From the NCBI GenBank assembly GCA_013399115.1, contig VXAA01001151.1:988468-1052467 (forward strand): 64,000 nt of DNA, in the 5' to 3' direction. This DNA is from Anseranas semipalmata (Eukaryota; Chordata; Aves; Anseriformes; Anseranatidae). Of this stretch, positions 37,976-49,399 are shown one piece after another. A program made the position numbers and the translations under genes. The notes below the pieces were generated by a model. It had not been told where the DNA came from and ran no database searches. It worked only from the letters and a program-made list of their open reading frames with translations. The first letter of the stretch is position 1. Each line of letters starts with the position of its first letter.

Positions 37976-40900
37976 AGGCTTTAGAGGATTTGTGGGCTAG
38001 TAAAACATGAATGGCATGAGCAAATATTCTTCTTAAATTTAACCTAGATAGTTCATAGCTCATTCATTATATTGCCAAATAGATCTAAGGTAAATCAGCA
38101 TCTCTAGCATAAAGAACTAATTTCTCTCTCTCTCTCTTTTTTTAAATGCAGACAATTGATTACAGCAGAAAGAAGGAGCTAATTAGGGAGCTGCAAGTGA
38201 AATACAACAGTATTAAAAAAAAAAAAAGATTTCTGAGACTGAGCAAAGACAATACAAAAAAAAAAAAAACCTGACCTGAAGAGCTGCATGAACTTCAAAA
38301 TGACTACTCAGCTGACAAAGTCCTCCTCACAGTTCTACTTAAATGATTCAAAGTTCAGATAAAAGAACACTTCTGTGAGGAGCAATCTTTATAAATGACA
38401 CAGCAGATCCTGTACACGAGACTATTCACGGAGTTATACAGAGAAAAAGACAAGAAGGTCATGACAACTGCTTTATTGACCACAAAAACAGATTTAACTA
38501 AGCTTTGCTCAGGGCTATTTCTGAGATTAGGAAGTTTGTAGAGCTGCTAATAAAAAAAAAAAAATCAAAGTCTATAGAACTACAGAATGCAATATATTAC
38601 ATGTGTATTTATAAAGGACAAAAACAATAGTTAGATATTAAACTAGGTGTGCAAAAGTGGACATTTTCTGGAAAGTCTAGGAAGACATTGTAAGAAGAAA
38701 ACAAGTGTAAATGGTCCTCAGCAGCCTAAAGACTGTAAAAGAGAAGAAGTCCCCTTATAAACCAAGTATAAACCAAGGTATGCACTAAAGGTGAGGCCTT
38801 CTGACAGGCACTGCACAAGATACGGATTTTCAAGAGAGCTAGTACACAAATATTGCTTACCTTTGAACACATGAATGAAGCTACTGCATATTTGTTTATA
38901 ATAAGGTGGCACACCACATGAGGTGAACAAAAACAAGTAATGGTATAAAACAACGCATCCTCATTAAATTAGTGAGGAAAAAGTGACAATAATCTGGACA
39001 CATGTCCCAAAGGAAAGATGTTAAAAACTGCACTCCTCAGCCTGGAGAAGCGCAAAGGCCAAGAGGCAGACTGTCCGAGACAGACAACAAAACATCCAGC
39101 AGATGAACATCAAGAAGACACAGAGCCTCCAACACATTTGTATTTTGGGGTTCTGTCTTAGCAATGTCTTAAATCACACAGAGTGAAGCTTGCAGGAAAG
39201 TTTTTACTCAAGAAACTAATCGTGGTCATTTTAGATACGTTACTTCACTCTACTAGATTTACCTAAGAAGTTACAAACTTCTAAAAACTTAGATTTTTTT
39301 CAATGAAAATTGCAATCAAATGTTACCATATGCAAATCAAAGCATATAAAACTGCACTATATATTGAATATGTAATTCAGAGTCCCTGCTCAATAGGGAA
39401 CTCCGGCAAAAATGAGAAGTTTCTTGCTGTAAGATGAGCAGGTAGGCAGCTCTCTCACTGATGACATTCCCACCTACAGACACAACAGTTGGTTTCCTGG
39501 CACCTGTTCAGGTGAAAGCCAAGAAAACAGCCAACAGTACAGCTTCTGTTAGTTTCAATGGAATAAAAACTTTCCAACAGACTTTACCATTTTCTTAAAT
39601 CAGCTTATTTTTTTCTATGACAAACAATACTCCGTTAGATGATCGTGAACAATATCCAAATTGTAAAAGCAAAAAAATTTTTTCATAAAACAAAACATAC
39701 ACACACACTTTGGAAAGTCAATTACTTTGTGTGACCTAAACAGATGGCATAGGAAAAAATTACAGTCTTCTGGTAAACAAATGGCAATCAGCCTAGCAGT
39801 CTGAACTTTATAATTTAAAAGGCAAAATTCTTTTACAATCCTGAAAAAGAATAAAATCTTTCAACGTGTGTTGATCCTTAGAATTATTCTAATGAAGAAA
39901 GTCAGGTATCTACATGAAAGCACTAATTTCTGTAAATTAATAAAGGCTCCAAATCCAAATATAAATTCTCTGCTTCTAAGAGAAAAAATAAACCAATAAA
40001 AAATTAAACATAACCATGGTTATTTGCATGCTCCAAGTTTCACATGAACAGACAAAGTAATCTACGGAATTTCCATACAATAGGCAAATGAATTCTTGTT
40101 TTTAATAGAGGTAAAAAGATCAAAAAAAGTGCAAAAATGACCAGTGATCCTGTATGTTAACTAAGAATTCTTGCATGAATCTCCTTGTCAAAACTAAAAG
40201 TCTACAGCACCTTAGAAGTTTGGAACTATTAATATGGAAATTTTTACAGGCATACACAGTATTATTAATTTTATTTTTAGAAAAAAGAATGTTTATTAAA
40301 CAAAGTAACCTGTATTTCTCAGGTTTATTAAAATACAGGAAGTTGTCTCCTTGCCTATAAATAATTAAGAGGAGTAGTTTAAATAATAGTACTAAAAGGA
40401 ACTGATGCTTCATAAGAAAATGATGATGTTGACACTCACGGGGTTTGAACAATGACCATATCTCCCTGTAGTCAATTAGCTTCAATTCTAAATTTTGTCA
40501 GGACACATTATCAGGCAACCTTACATTTCACTTCAGTGTTTGCAATCTATAAGGAATTTTTCAGTTTTTTCCTATGGAATTGATTCTCATTTTCAAAATA
40601 CTTCCACACTGTTGCTGCATATAGTTAAAGGTATTACTTCATCAGAGAAGGATTCAATCAAGTCAGTTCCTATATATTTTAAAAAACAGTAACTTTTTCC
40701 TGGACTACTGTAGTATTCAAAATATAAGACAGGAAAATAAAGCAGCATGCTTTTGGAAAAGGCCAAAATTGTAAATGTACTTGTCTGAACATTCCTACGT
40801 TTACAGAAAACTAGGCTGAAGAAAAGCATGCAAATAAAACTATGTAAACTGAACTTTAAAACTGGTAAACTACGGTATAAACTGGAATTTTAGTAGAGAG

Positions 40901-42987
40901 AAGTCAGTCTGATATATTGTAGAATTAATATTTAGATTAAACATATCAAAAAGAAGGATTAAGTAGCAGCCTGCATAGAAAAGCATTAACTAGGCATCTG
41001 CTTTAAGATCTGCTAGACATAAAATCCAACCATGCTTAGACTTCAACGTCCAAACCAATTAGAATATGTTGAAACAAGGAATGAAAAATATTGCAGTTTT
41101 ACATAAAGAAACCAATCTCTTCATGAGTAAGGTACACTTAATTTCAGAGGAACTCTGAACAGGCTCTTATCTGGACTATATACTAAAAGTGTGTGATGGC
41201 TCATTTTACCCAGTTCTCAACGACTTCTGAGGTCTGCAAATTGGAATTAGAAAGGAAGTTGTGCCTAGGATGTAATCGAAAGTCATAAAATAATAAGACT
41301 ACGCAACTTGGTGGTGCAACCTGCTAATAAATATTAATAGAATAGTTAGAAAAGACTTTTACATTCCTAGTTCTGCTGTTCCAAATTATACTACAATAGC
41401 CTCCATGAGTAGGCATATAGAAGAACAACAATAAGCTAATTGGCAAAAGAGTGTCTCACTCATGTTACCGCAGAAAAAGTTTTATTCTTGTTTTGTTAAC
41501 TCTAGCTTTTGATTAGACTAATAAACATACCAGAAGAGATGTACACACTGAATGTCAATACCAATTAATTTGGAAAAGGAATCAAAACAATTACCCTTTT
41601 TTAATAAAGCTTTAAAATTAGAAGTAACATTCATAGAGCTCAAATGAGTCAAGTTAAGTTCGTCTACATATAAAACGGTCCGTATACTGGGAAACATCTT
41701 TACAATTACTACTATGTCAGCCTGCCTGTTTGGTTCATTCCTATTGCCAATCTCAAAGGAATCTAATTTCAATGCCCAGTCATCCTTCCACTATCATGGG
41801 ACTACTAGCAACAGTTTAATTATTAGGTCAAATTTTGTGATGTGACCAGAAGTTCACTCTTCCCAGCAGTGACCATATACTCACTGTCTATGCAGTTCCC
41901 ATTGCACTTTATTCCAGGGATCTAGTATGTTTCAATTTACCACCTAACTTCCTATCTAGTCATAGTTTGGAAAAGCTGTATGTACCTACTTAAAAACCTC
42001 ACAAGCCATTTTCTCCAGTCTCTTCATAATCCTTTTTCTTCTGTGATTTATTTCAAAATATGTTGACATTTTTCAAGTACCAAGATGCCTGGAACTATAG
42101 AGAATCTTTGAGATATGGGAGAACCAATTGCTAACAGAGATAGGTAACGCCTTTCCAATAACCAGTCTGAAGAGGCACTGAAGGCAACACTAACAGTTTA
42201 GCTGGTCTAAAAGCAAGAACACTTTTATACTCTCTCCACTATAAATGCATAAAAAGTCTTAGTCACTTGTTATAACTATACATCAGTGGGAGTCTTCTGA
42301 TCTCTTTTCTTCAGAGTAAAGAAGTACAGTACTTCAATTTTAACTAAAGAAGCTTTCTGAGGGAAATGGGCACAGTAACTTATTTCATTCTCCACAGAGT
42401 CAATTATAGAGCTTCAATTTACCTTGCACCACAATCAGGCAATACTAGCTCTGTGCTCTCACTCTGGTCTAGCACTAAGCTTTGAAATCTCAGGAGCTCA
42501 AGTCAAAAACTTAATCTAATTTCTTCTCTGTGGATATTTTTTTCTTTCATCTAAAGAGAAAATGTTACACAATGACTAGTACACAGCTCAAAACACAGCT
42601 CAGAACTGCCATCTCTAGGTATTATATAATGTCCTACCACTCTGCACACTAAATTATTTTCTGTTTTTCAAGATGCTGAATATGTGAAAGGAAAAAATAA
42701 AAAGTTTAACTTAACGACTTAATTTAAGAACTCATTGTAAAAGGATGTACATTTTCACTTCATATTTCATTGACTTACATGATCAACTCCTTTGGGCCAT
42801 GCAGTTTTTGATATTTTATATAATTACTTGCAGAAGCAATGTATTAGTTAATTATTTGACATGAATGGTGCTGTGTTCATTATTAGTGGATTTTAATTAC
42901 TAATGAACACGTGCCTTTGACAACAGCAACATCATCTTAACTACACACTTGTTTGTAACTTTTATTAATATTAATGAGTTGCATTTT

Positions 42988-44342
42988 AATGCTGAGAGAG
43001 ATGGCTGATGTGGTTGCCGAACCGCTCTCCATCATATTTGAAAAATCATGGCTGTCGGGTGAAGTCCCCGGCGACTGGAAAAAAGGAAACATTACTCCCA
43101 TTTTTAAGAAAGGGAGAAAGGAAGACCCGGGGAATTACAGGCCGGTTAGCCTCACCTCTGTGCCTGGGAAGATCATGGAGCAGATCCTCCTGGAAGACAT
43201 GCTAAGGCATGTACGGGATAAAGAGGTGATCTGGGACAGCCAGCACGGCTTCACCAGAGGCAGATCTTGCCTAACCAATCTGGTGGCCTTCTATGATGGA
43301 GTGACGGCACCGGTGGACAAAGGAAGGGCGACGGACGTCATCTACCTCGACTTGAGCAAAGCCTTTGACATGGTCCCTCACCACATTCTTCTCTCTAAAT
43401 TGGAGAGGTATGGATTTGAAGGATGGACTGTTAGGTGGATNNNNNNNNNNNNNNNNNNNNNNNNNNNNNNNNNNNNNNNNNNNNNNNNNNNNNNNNNNNN
43501 NNNNNNNNNNNNNNNNNNNNNNNNNNNNNNNNNNNNNNNNNNNNNNNNNNNNNNNNNNNNNNNNNNNNNNNNNNNNNNNNNNNNNNNNNNNNNNNNNNNN
43601 NNNNNNNNNNNNNNNNNNNNNNNNNNNNNNNNNNNNNNNNNNNNNNNNNNNNNNNNNNNNNNNNNNNNNNNNNNNNNNNNNNNNNNNNNNNNNNNNNNNN
43701 NNNNNNNNNNNNNNNNNNNNNNNNNNNNNNNNNNNNNNNNNNNNNNNNNNNNNNNNNNNNNNNNNNNNNNNNNNNNNNNNNNNNNNNNNNNNNNNTACTC
43801 TGCTCTGGTGAGACCCCACCTGGAATACTGCGTGCAGGCCTGGGGCCCCCAGCACAAGAAGGATGTGGAGCTCTTGGAACGGGTCCAGAGGAGGGCCACT
43901 AAGATGATCAGAGGGCTGGAACACCTCTCCTATGAAGAAAGGTTGAGGGAACTGGGCTTGTTTAGCTTGGAGAAGAGAAGGCTCCGGGGAGACCTCATTG
44001 CGGCCTTCCAGTACCTGAAGGGAGCGTATAAACAGGAGGGGGAACGCGTGTTCACACACGTTGATAGTGATAGGACAAGGGGAAATGGTTTCAAACTAAG
44101 ACAGGGGAGATTTAGGCTGGATATGAGGAAGAAGTTTTTCACTCAGAGGGTGGTGAGGCACTGGAACAGGTTGCCCAGACAGGTTGTGGATGCCCCATCC
44201 CTGGAGGCATTCAAGGCCAGGCTGGATGTGGCGCTGGGCAGCCTGCTCTAGTAGTTGGCAACCCTGCCCAGAGCAGGGGGGTTGAAACTAGATGATCTTT
44301 AAGGTCCTTTTCAACCCATGCCATTCTATGATTCTATGATTT
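42988..44342 (+). repeat. CR1 LINE, 5'-truncated, long open frame, plus strand
   Basis: The plus strand opens at [20 protein letters not shown] and continues through [51 protein letters not shown], a 355-base N run, then [40 protein letters not shown] and [20 protein letters not shown] to a TAG stop at 44249-44251. A short 3' UTR ends in the CR1 tail TTCTATGATTCTATGATT. These are the RT domain and C-terminal region of CR1 ORF2. No stop or frameshift is visible on either side of the gap, so this is a fairly recent insertion. The N-terminal endonuclease is absent, so it cannot be autonomous. It runs antisense to ATRN. Confidence 0.95.
43441..43795. other. Assembly gap (355 N) inside CR1
   Basis: A run of 355 N replaces the RT catalytic core of the CR1 copy. 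The family's usual spacing between the flanking motifs is larger, around 500 bases by my recollection, so the length is likely an estimate. The open frame crossing the Ns is therefore not evidence of true continuity. Confidence 0.98.
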
Positions 44343-44387
44343 CCTCGCTGAAAGGAAGATATCTGAATTAACACATGTCCATTTGCA

Positions 44388-44656
44388 CAGACAGATAGTG
44401 ATAGGACAAGAGGCAACAGTTTTAAACTAAAATAGGGGAGATTTAGATTAGATTTTAGGAGGAAATTCTTCACTATGAGGGTGTGAGGCACTGGCTGCCC
44501 AGAGAAGCTGTGGATGCCCCATCCCTGGAAGAGCTCAAGGCCAGGCTGGATGGGGCTTTGGGCAGCCTGATCTAGTGGAAGGTGTTCCTGCCCATAACAG
44601 GGGGGTTGGGTCCAGATGGTCTTTAAGGTCCCTTCTAACCCAAACCACTCTATGAT
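44388..44656 (+). repeat. Older CR1 3' end fragment, plus strand
   Basis: Starting about 46 bp after the previous CR1 tail, the sequence again reads the CR1 C-terminal block: SDRTRGN-like, GRFRLD-like, then GCCAGGCTGGATGGGGC, a GTTCCTGCCCATAACAGGGG 3' UTR and CCACTCTATGAT tail. It has frameshifts and in-frame stops (for example in the AVRHWN-like part) and a different 3' UTR from its neighbour, so it is an older insertion of another CR1 subfamily. Confidence 0.9.
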
Positions 44657-45379
44657 ATTTGCTGGTTACCCTTTAGACTGGAATATCTCGAGAAAATATT
44701 AACACTGTCAAATAAGAAAAGGTTAAATTATATTTTAAGCCTTTATTTTGAACTGCTAAATGATACATTACTTGAATGTTTCCCAGCTAAAAGACCCACA
44801 TTCCACAAGAACTGTTACAACCAAAGATAGCAGTCAGAAAGAGCTAACCTTTCAAAGAACAGATAATATATTAGTAATGAATCAGGGAACTGCAGAGAAA
44901 AGCAATTTTGGAGTCAATGTTGGGGCATGCACAGAATCTAGTTCATATTACTACAGAAAAACAGCTCTACAATACTAACCATGCCATGTACAAATTCAAC
45001 ATCTCTGGAAGAGCAACAGAGGCCAGGAGAGGGAAAACAAACAAACAAACAAAGTCTGCTTAACTTCTAAAGGAGCTCTATATAAAAGGAAGAGTGTTAG
45101 AAGTCAGAAAAAAGTACTTCAAAATCTGCTTCAAATCCAGCAGATTAAAATGTGGAGACATATAAGGCAAGCCAAGAAACAGCTTGATGAGTTGCCTGCA
45201 AAATTATATACAAAGTACTACTACACGTTTTTTCAAATGCATTAGAAGTACAGCCAACTACAAGATTTGTGGTGCCAACAGACAGTACAGAGTATTCTGA
45301 GAAGATAAAGCCATAGCAATAAAATTAATTTTTGCATTTGAAATCTTCATGGTAGACTTTACAGGTATTTCCATAGCAG

Positions 45380-46620
45380 AAATTAGTAACAAGAGATCAT
45401 ACTAATGGAGAAAGGAAAAAAAAAAAGAAAATTGACAAAACAATCAGCAACAAGTCACTAGGATCAGTTCTGAAGGAATTTAAGAATGAAACAGCTGACC
45501 ACCGTCTCATATGTGTAATTCCCTCCTTAAAAATGTGTCAATACCAAGAGACTGAGGAACAGCAGGCAGAAAGGACATAGTGAGCGCATGGATAAGTAAG
45601 ACAGATCGAGGAAAAGTCAAGCAGCTTTTGAAAGCTGAAGTTACATCCTACAAATCACTGCATTTTCCTGAAGGAATCAAAGGTCTGGTTGATACAGCTA
45701 CCTCGAATTTCCAGAAGATGCTTAATAATGTTCCTTATGCCTTAAAGAAACTAAACTGCTCTGGGAAAGGAAAGGCAGGTAACTGAAGTGTAAATAACTC
45801 AATGAAGTTCAGGAAAAATGGTCACATTTTACAGCGAGGAGAGGTCATCAGTGGTGTCCCACAGAGATCAACAATGGTTTGTTCAACAATCTGGCACAGG
45901 GATGAACAGAAAATGACAATTTTTTTTGTTTTTTGGACAATACTAAGCTACTCAAAATAGCTAAGATGATGAACAAAAGCAAAGAATTACAGAAGAAACT
46001 CATAACTGAATGTGCAATACAAGGACAAATAAAAGGACATACAAAAGTTCTTGTAGCTAATCAAGAAGAGATGCATACGAACAAAACAATTTTACGTCTG
46101 TACATACAGCGGTGGGTTTTTAATTGACTGGCATGAGATCATGACATTGTAATGGATTTGAAATGGTATAACTATCAAACAGCAAATTTTCAAAATGCTA
46201 AAATATTGTTAAGAATTATGAGGAAAAAAAAAGACTGCTAAATCTATGACATCATCAATCTCTGAGGTACCAATACCCCAAACACTGCGATTCCCCCTAT
46301 CTCAGAAGGGATATAATAGAACTAAAAAAAGATAGAGGCAATGACATCATTGTTACCTAACGTATGGAATAGCTTCCTTCTGGATTATTAACCAGGCAAG
46401 GAATTTTCAGCATGAAAAAGAAGTGATAGATAGAGTTAGACTTACAGAAAATCATGAGTGGTACGAAGAACACAATTATAAATACTATAAAGAATTAAGG
46501 AATATCAAAATTAAACCAGCAAGTAGCAGTATCCAAAAGGTGGTATTTCTTCACACAACACCCCAGAATTCTTAGGCACAGAATGGTATCAATGATTTAA
46601 AAAAAAAAAAAAAAAAATGT
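45380..46620 (+). repeat. Ancient CR1/L3-like LINE relic, plus strand
   Basis: Broken RT motifs are readable across frames: SGVPQRST at 45850-45873 (compare SGVPQGS), LDNTKLLK near 45933 (compare ADDTKL), and KVVFLHT near 46540 followed by a poly-A-like run at 46599-46617. The order is that of a CR1-superfamily RT and 3' end. Many indels and stops separate the motifs. The 5' boundary is unclear and may reach back to about 45000. Confidence 0.65.
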
Positions 46621-47344
46621 TCTGAAAGTATGGGAAAAATAAAAGACATGAATTTATAGCATTTCCATAGAAATACTACTCTATCTTAGAAAATCCCAGT
46701 TGCAGACTAGGACAATGTTCTGAACAAGTTTCTATACGTTCTTGTCATTTCTCCTTACATTCTTCTCCAGACATTCACTGCTATCCATTATTTGAGCATG
46801 TTACCAGGCTAGATGAACATTCTGGTCTGACTCAGTACAATATTTTGTGTTTTTCCCTACCAAAGGTGTCTTACACAAATAACTAAAAATTGGGGATTAA
46901 AGAAATCTGTATTCCTCCATCACATTTAACACATTTGCCATCATCTGTACAAGGCTAAATTATGCACTCCTTCACTGCTTTCACTGACCATCTTTTTGGT
47001 GCTTTATATTTTGGATAGATTACTAACACTAGCCAAAAATCGACTGATTAATGAATTTATTTTTTTTTTAATGATCACTTCTGTCTATATTCTATCAGTA
47101 AAGAGATTTCTTTTTAAGTGAAACAAGCCTTTAAAAGTGCTTTCAATAAAGCAGCATGCAGACTACAAGATACTAGTATAAGCAAAACTACCAGTAGTCC
47201 ATGGTGATTTGAATTTACAATAAAATGATACTCTACAATCATAGTTTATTTGTGGTTGGTTTCTTTTATTGGTGGTGGTGTTGGTTTTTAAATACTGCTC
47301 TGGTTCTGTACTAAGTGTAATAAAACAAATAAAAGTGTACTTCC

Positions 47345-47715
47345 TACTGTCACAGCCCTTAGGGCACTAACAGGCCTTCATGGCCCTGACCATGGGGCTC
47401 AGCCATGGACACTCTGTCCCTGACTGCTTGACTGGATGGACCTGAACCTGGGCTGTAGGTAGCTTGTCTCCCAGATGCTCCCCTCAGGCACATGTCTCCA
47501 GTCCTGTCTCTGGTCCTGTCTCCTTTTGCTCCTGACTGGACTCCCTGAATGCTCTCTGAACCTGGGTCATCACTTGCCATCCCTGGAGCTGCCAAAGGAC
47601 CCTGCTACCAGCACCCAGCCCTGTGTGCTGTGGGGTTCAGCCCCTGTGCCCAGTGGGCACTGCCCTTGCTGGGGTCACACTTGGCTCCCAGCTCACTTTC
47701 TCTTACACTACAACA
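47345..47715. repeat. GC-rich block of unknown origin, possible repeat
   Basis: About 370 bp of strongly GC-richer, low-CpG sequence sits abruptly in AT-rich intron. It contains many CCTG/CCCTG words. It has short similarity in wording to part of 55480-55640 (for example CCTTCATGGCCC here, CATGAAGGGCCC there in reverse). Overlapping frames on both strands are a by-product of composition. It may be an LTR or other interspersed repeat; I cannot name it. Confidence 0.3.
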
Positions 47716-47957
47716 ACAGCAATTATTTAAAAATATATACATATATATACTTTTATTGGCAGGTTTAGCGTCAGCTAAAAAGTGACTTATAATCTTTCTC
47801 CAAAAGTGTACAATAGGTCTAAGTACTGAAGAAGACACCAATACAAATTGTTTAGGGACTACACATTGAGTTATCCTCAAAAAGCTATGGATCATTTTAA
47901 GATTGCTAACAGCACACACAAAGAAATTAATTAAATAGGAGGCTAAAGAGTCCAAAC

Positions 47958-48045
47958 CTGATATAAAGCAAGAGTGTGTCCATATCTCTGGAGTGGCCCT
48001 TTGGATACAGGTACTACGTTCCATATACTGCTTTCCAAATTGTAG
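47958..48045 (-). CDS. ATRN: ATRN exon: kelch propeller, first/second blade
   Basis: This short 88-bp exon follows acceptor CTCTTCTAG and reads (N)YNLESSIWNVVPVSKGPLQR then YGHTLALYQ. The W in SSIWNV and the RYGH motif are standard kelch positions at the end of one blade and the start of the next. It enters with two carried bases and ends on a codon boundary, so skipping it would shift the frame. The donor is CAG|GTTTGG, which departs from the GTRAGT consensus at +3, +4 and +6; this is the weakest-looking GT donor of the gene in this window. The next exon starts cleanly with GAA GAC. Confidence 0.93.
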
Positions 48046-49224
48046 CTAGAAGAGAAATAAAAAAGTAAATGTTTTCTACCTGCAGAGAAATAGGGCCTTT
48101 TGTATGTTTGAACTAACTTCTGTTTAGCAAAGCGTGCACACTTGATCAGTCAGTATTTATCTGACGTGGTAATTTGTTAGCAGCAGTAACACAATCATTT
48201 TTAATTCTTATAATAATACACTAACTCATGATAGTGTACTAAATGTTCATCAAAGGAAAACAGAAAAAGCTCTTTCAGGAACCCATCAACAATTTCAGAA
48301 AATGGGACCGTAATAGAAATCACCTGACTTATGAGAAAGTTATGAAACTAGGTTACTAAGCTCACTGTTACCAGCAACACACACACACACACACTAAACT
48401 GCCTATGCCGCAACCTTGTGCATTACTTTGAAGACTTGGTATAGAGCACCCTCTCAGCTGCATGGTTGATTTTAATTTCCATTAACTTTTAATTAACTAT
48501 TAAAACACAATGGAATGGAAGAGAATGAATAAAAATAAGAAGGCAGAGGTAGAAAAGGAAAACACCAAAAATTAGGGGATTTCTTTTGGATGATCGCAAA
48601 GTTGCAAAAGAAAACAGGGAGTAGACAAAAATAGGAGAAATAAACATGCTAATAAAGATATCCTAATAGTTGCATCATTTACCACATCCAGGGCCTATGC
48701 CTGTGTACAAATTACCATCCAAACCAGCTAAGTGATATTTACAGATGCTTCAACTTTGTTTTTAATACCTAATCAAATACATATATGTACAAACTGTCAA
48801 ATATGAAGAACCAAAATAACTTGCACCAACAGGATAAGTGCCTGCATGAAATATGAGCCTCATGTAATTATAAATTGATATTGATATACAAATAGAATTC
48901 TAGATGTACTATCTGAAAACATCAGCACATGGATTTCTTCCACTGTTTTATCACCACAAGCATTTTTATGGTTTGCAGCAAAGAACAGTGACAGTTTTCA
49001 GAAAAGTGGTGAGATTACATATCACAAAGTATCACAAAGATCTTTGTTACCCATATTCTCTTTTTAATTATAAGAAAACTGCAAGCAGAAAATAAGACAG
49101 TTAATAAAGAATCTAAAAAAGTACAGAGCTTTCAATTAAGTTGCAGGATAGATGTACCTCTGCGGTGATATTTGTTTTCCCTAAGCCATATCAGAAGGGG
49201 TATCATAAAGGAGAAATCACTTAC
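48046..49224 (-). other. ATRN intron, short
   Basis: 1179-bp intron, the shortest here, with donor GTAAGT and acceptor CTCTTCTAG. A CA tract lies at 48376-48394. Nothing else recognised. Confidence 0.88.
48376..48394. repeat. (CA)n microsatellite
   Basis: About nine CA units in the short intron 48046-49224. Confidence 0.93.
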
Positions 49225-49399
49225 TTCAACACCATTTGGAATGAACTGTAGTTAAAAGTGTATCCACCAATCACCCACATAAATTTTCCGTGTAGAACTG
49301 CCTTATGGGAAGCCCGGCCCACAGAAGGGCTGAATGGCTTTACGTTTGGTAAAATCCAGTAAGACTCCGTGGAAGGGACATTCAAAGAACAATCTGGAC
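49225..49399 (-). CDS. ATRN: ATRN exon: end of EGF-like module, linker and first kelch blade
   Basis: This 175-bp exon begins after AAAACAG with the codon G|GT and reads GPDCSLNVPSTESYWILPNV, then KPFSPSVGRASHKAVLHGKF and MWVIGGYTFNYSSFQMVLN. PDC supplies the last Cys of the second EGF-like module. WVIGGYTF is the double-glycine signature of the first kelch blade. Kelch blades form an extracellular beta-propeller in attractin. The sequon NYS is present. The exon ends with AA|GTAAGT, leaving two bases of Asn that are completed by C in the next exon. The acceptor has a purine-rich stretch (ACAAAACAG) just before the junction, so its pyrimidine tract is weak. Confidence 0.95.

Larger units (their letters stand above)
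36025..47957 (-). other. ATRN intron, repeat-rich
   Basis: 11933-bp intron with the weak donor GTTTGG and acceptor ATTTTTACAG. It holds a (GAAA)n tract 37041-37061, A-runs near 36344-36363 and 37119-37136, an LTR-like remnant 37737-37975, CR1 copies 42988-44342 and 44388-44656, an ancient LINE relic 45380-46620 and a GC-rich block 47345-47715. The intervals 38000-42980 and 46620-47340 are AT-rich and otherwise unexplained. Confidence 0.85.

Noticed and set aside
39000..39130. Possible CR1 fragment (SLEKRKA-like wording)
   Set aside because: Only one short motif resembles CR1 and it has no collinear partner; too weak to annotate.
43271..44059. Minus-strand frames spanning the N run
   Set aside because: Shadow of the plus-strand CR1 reading frame, inflated by Ns.
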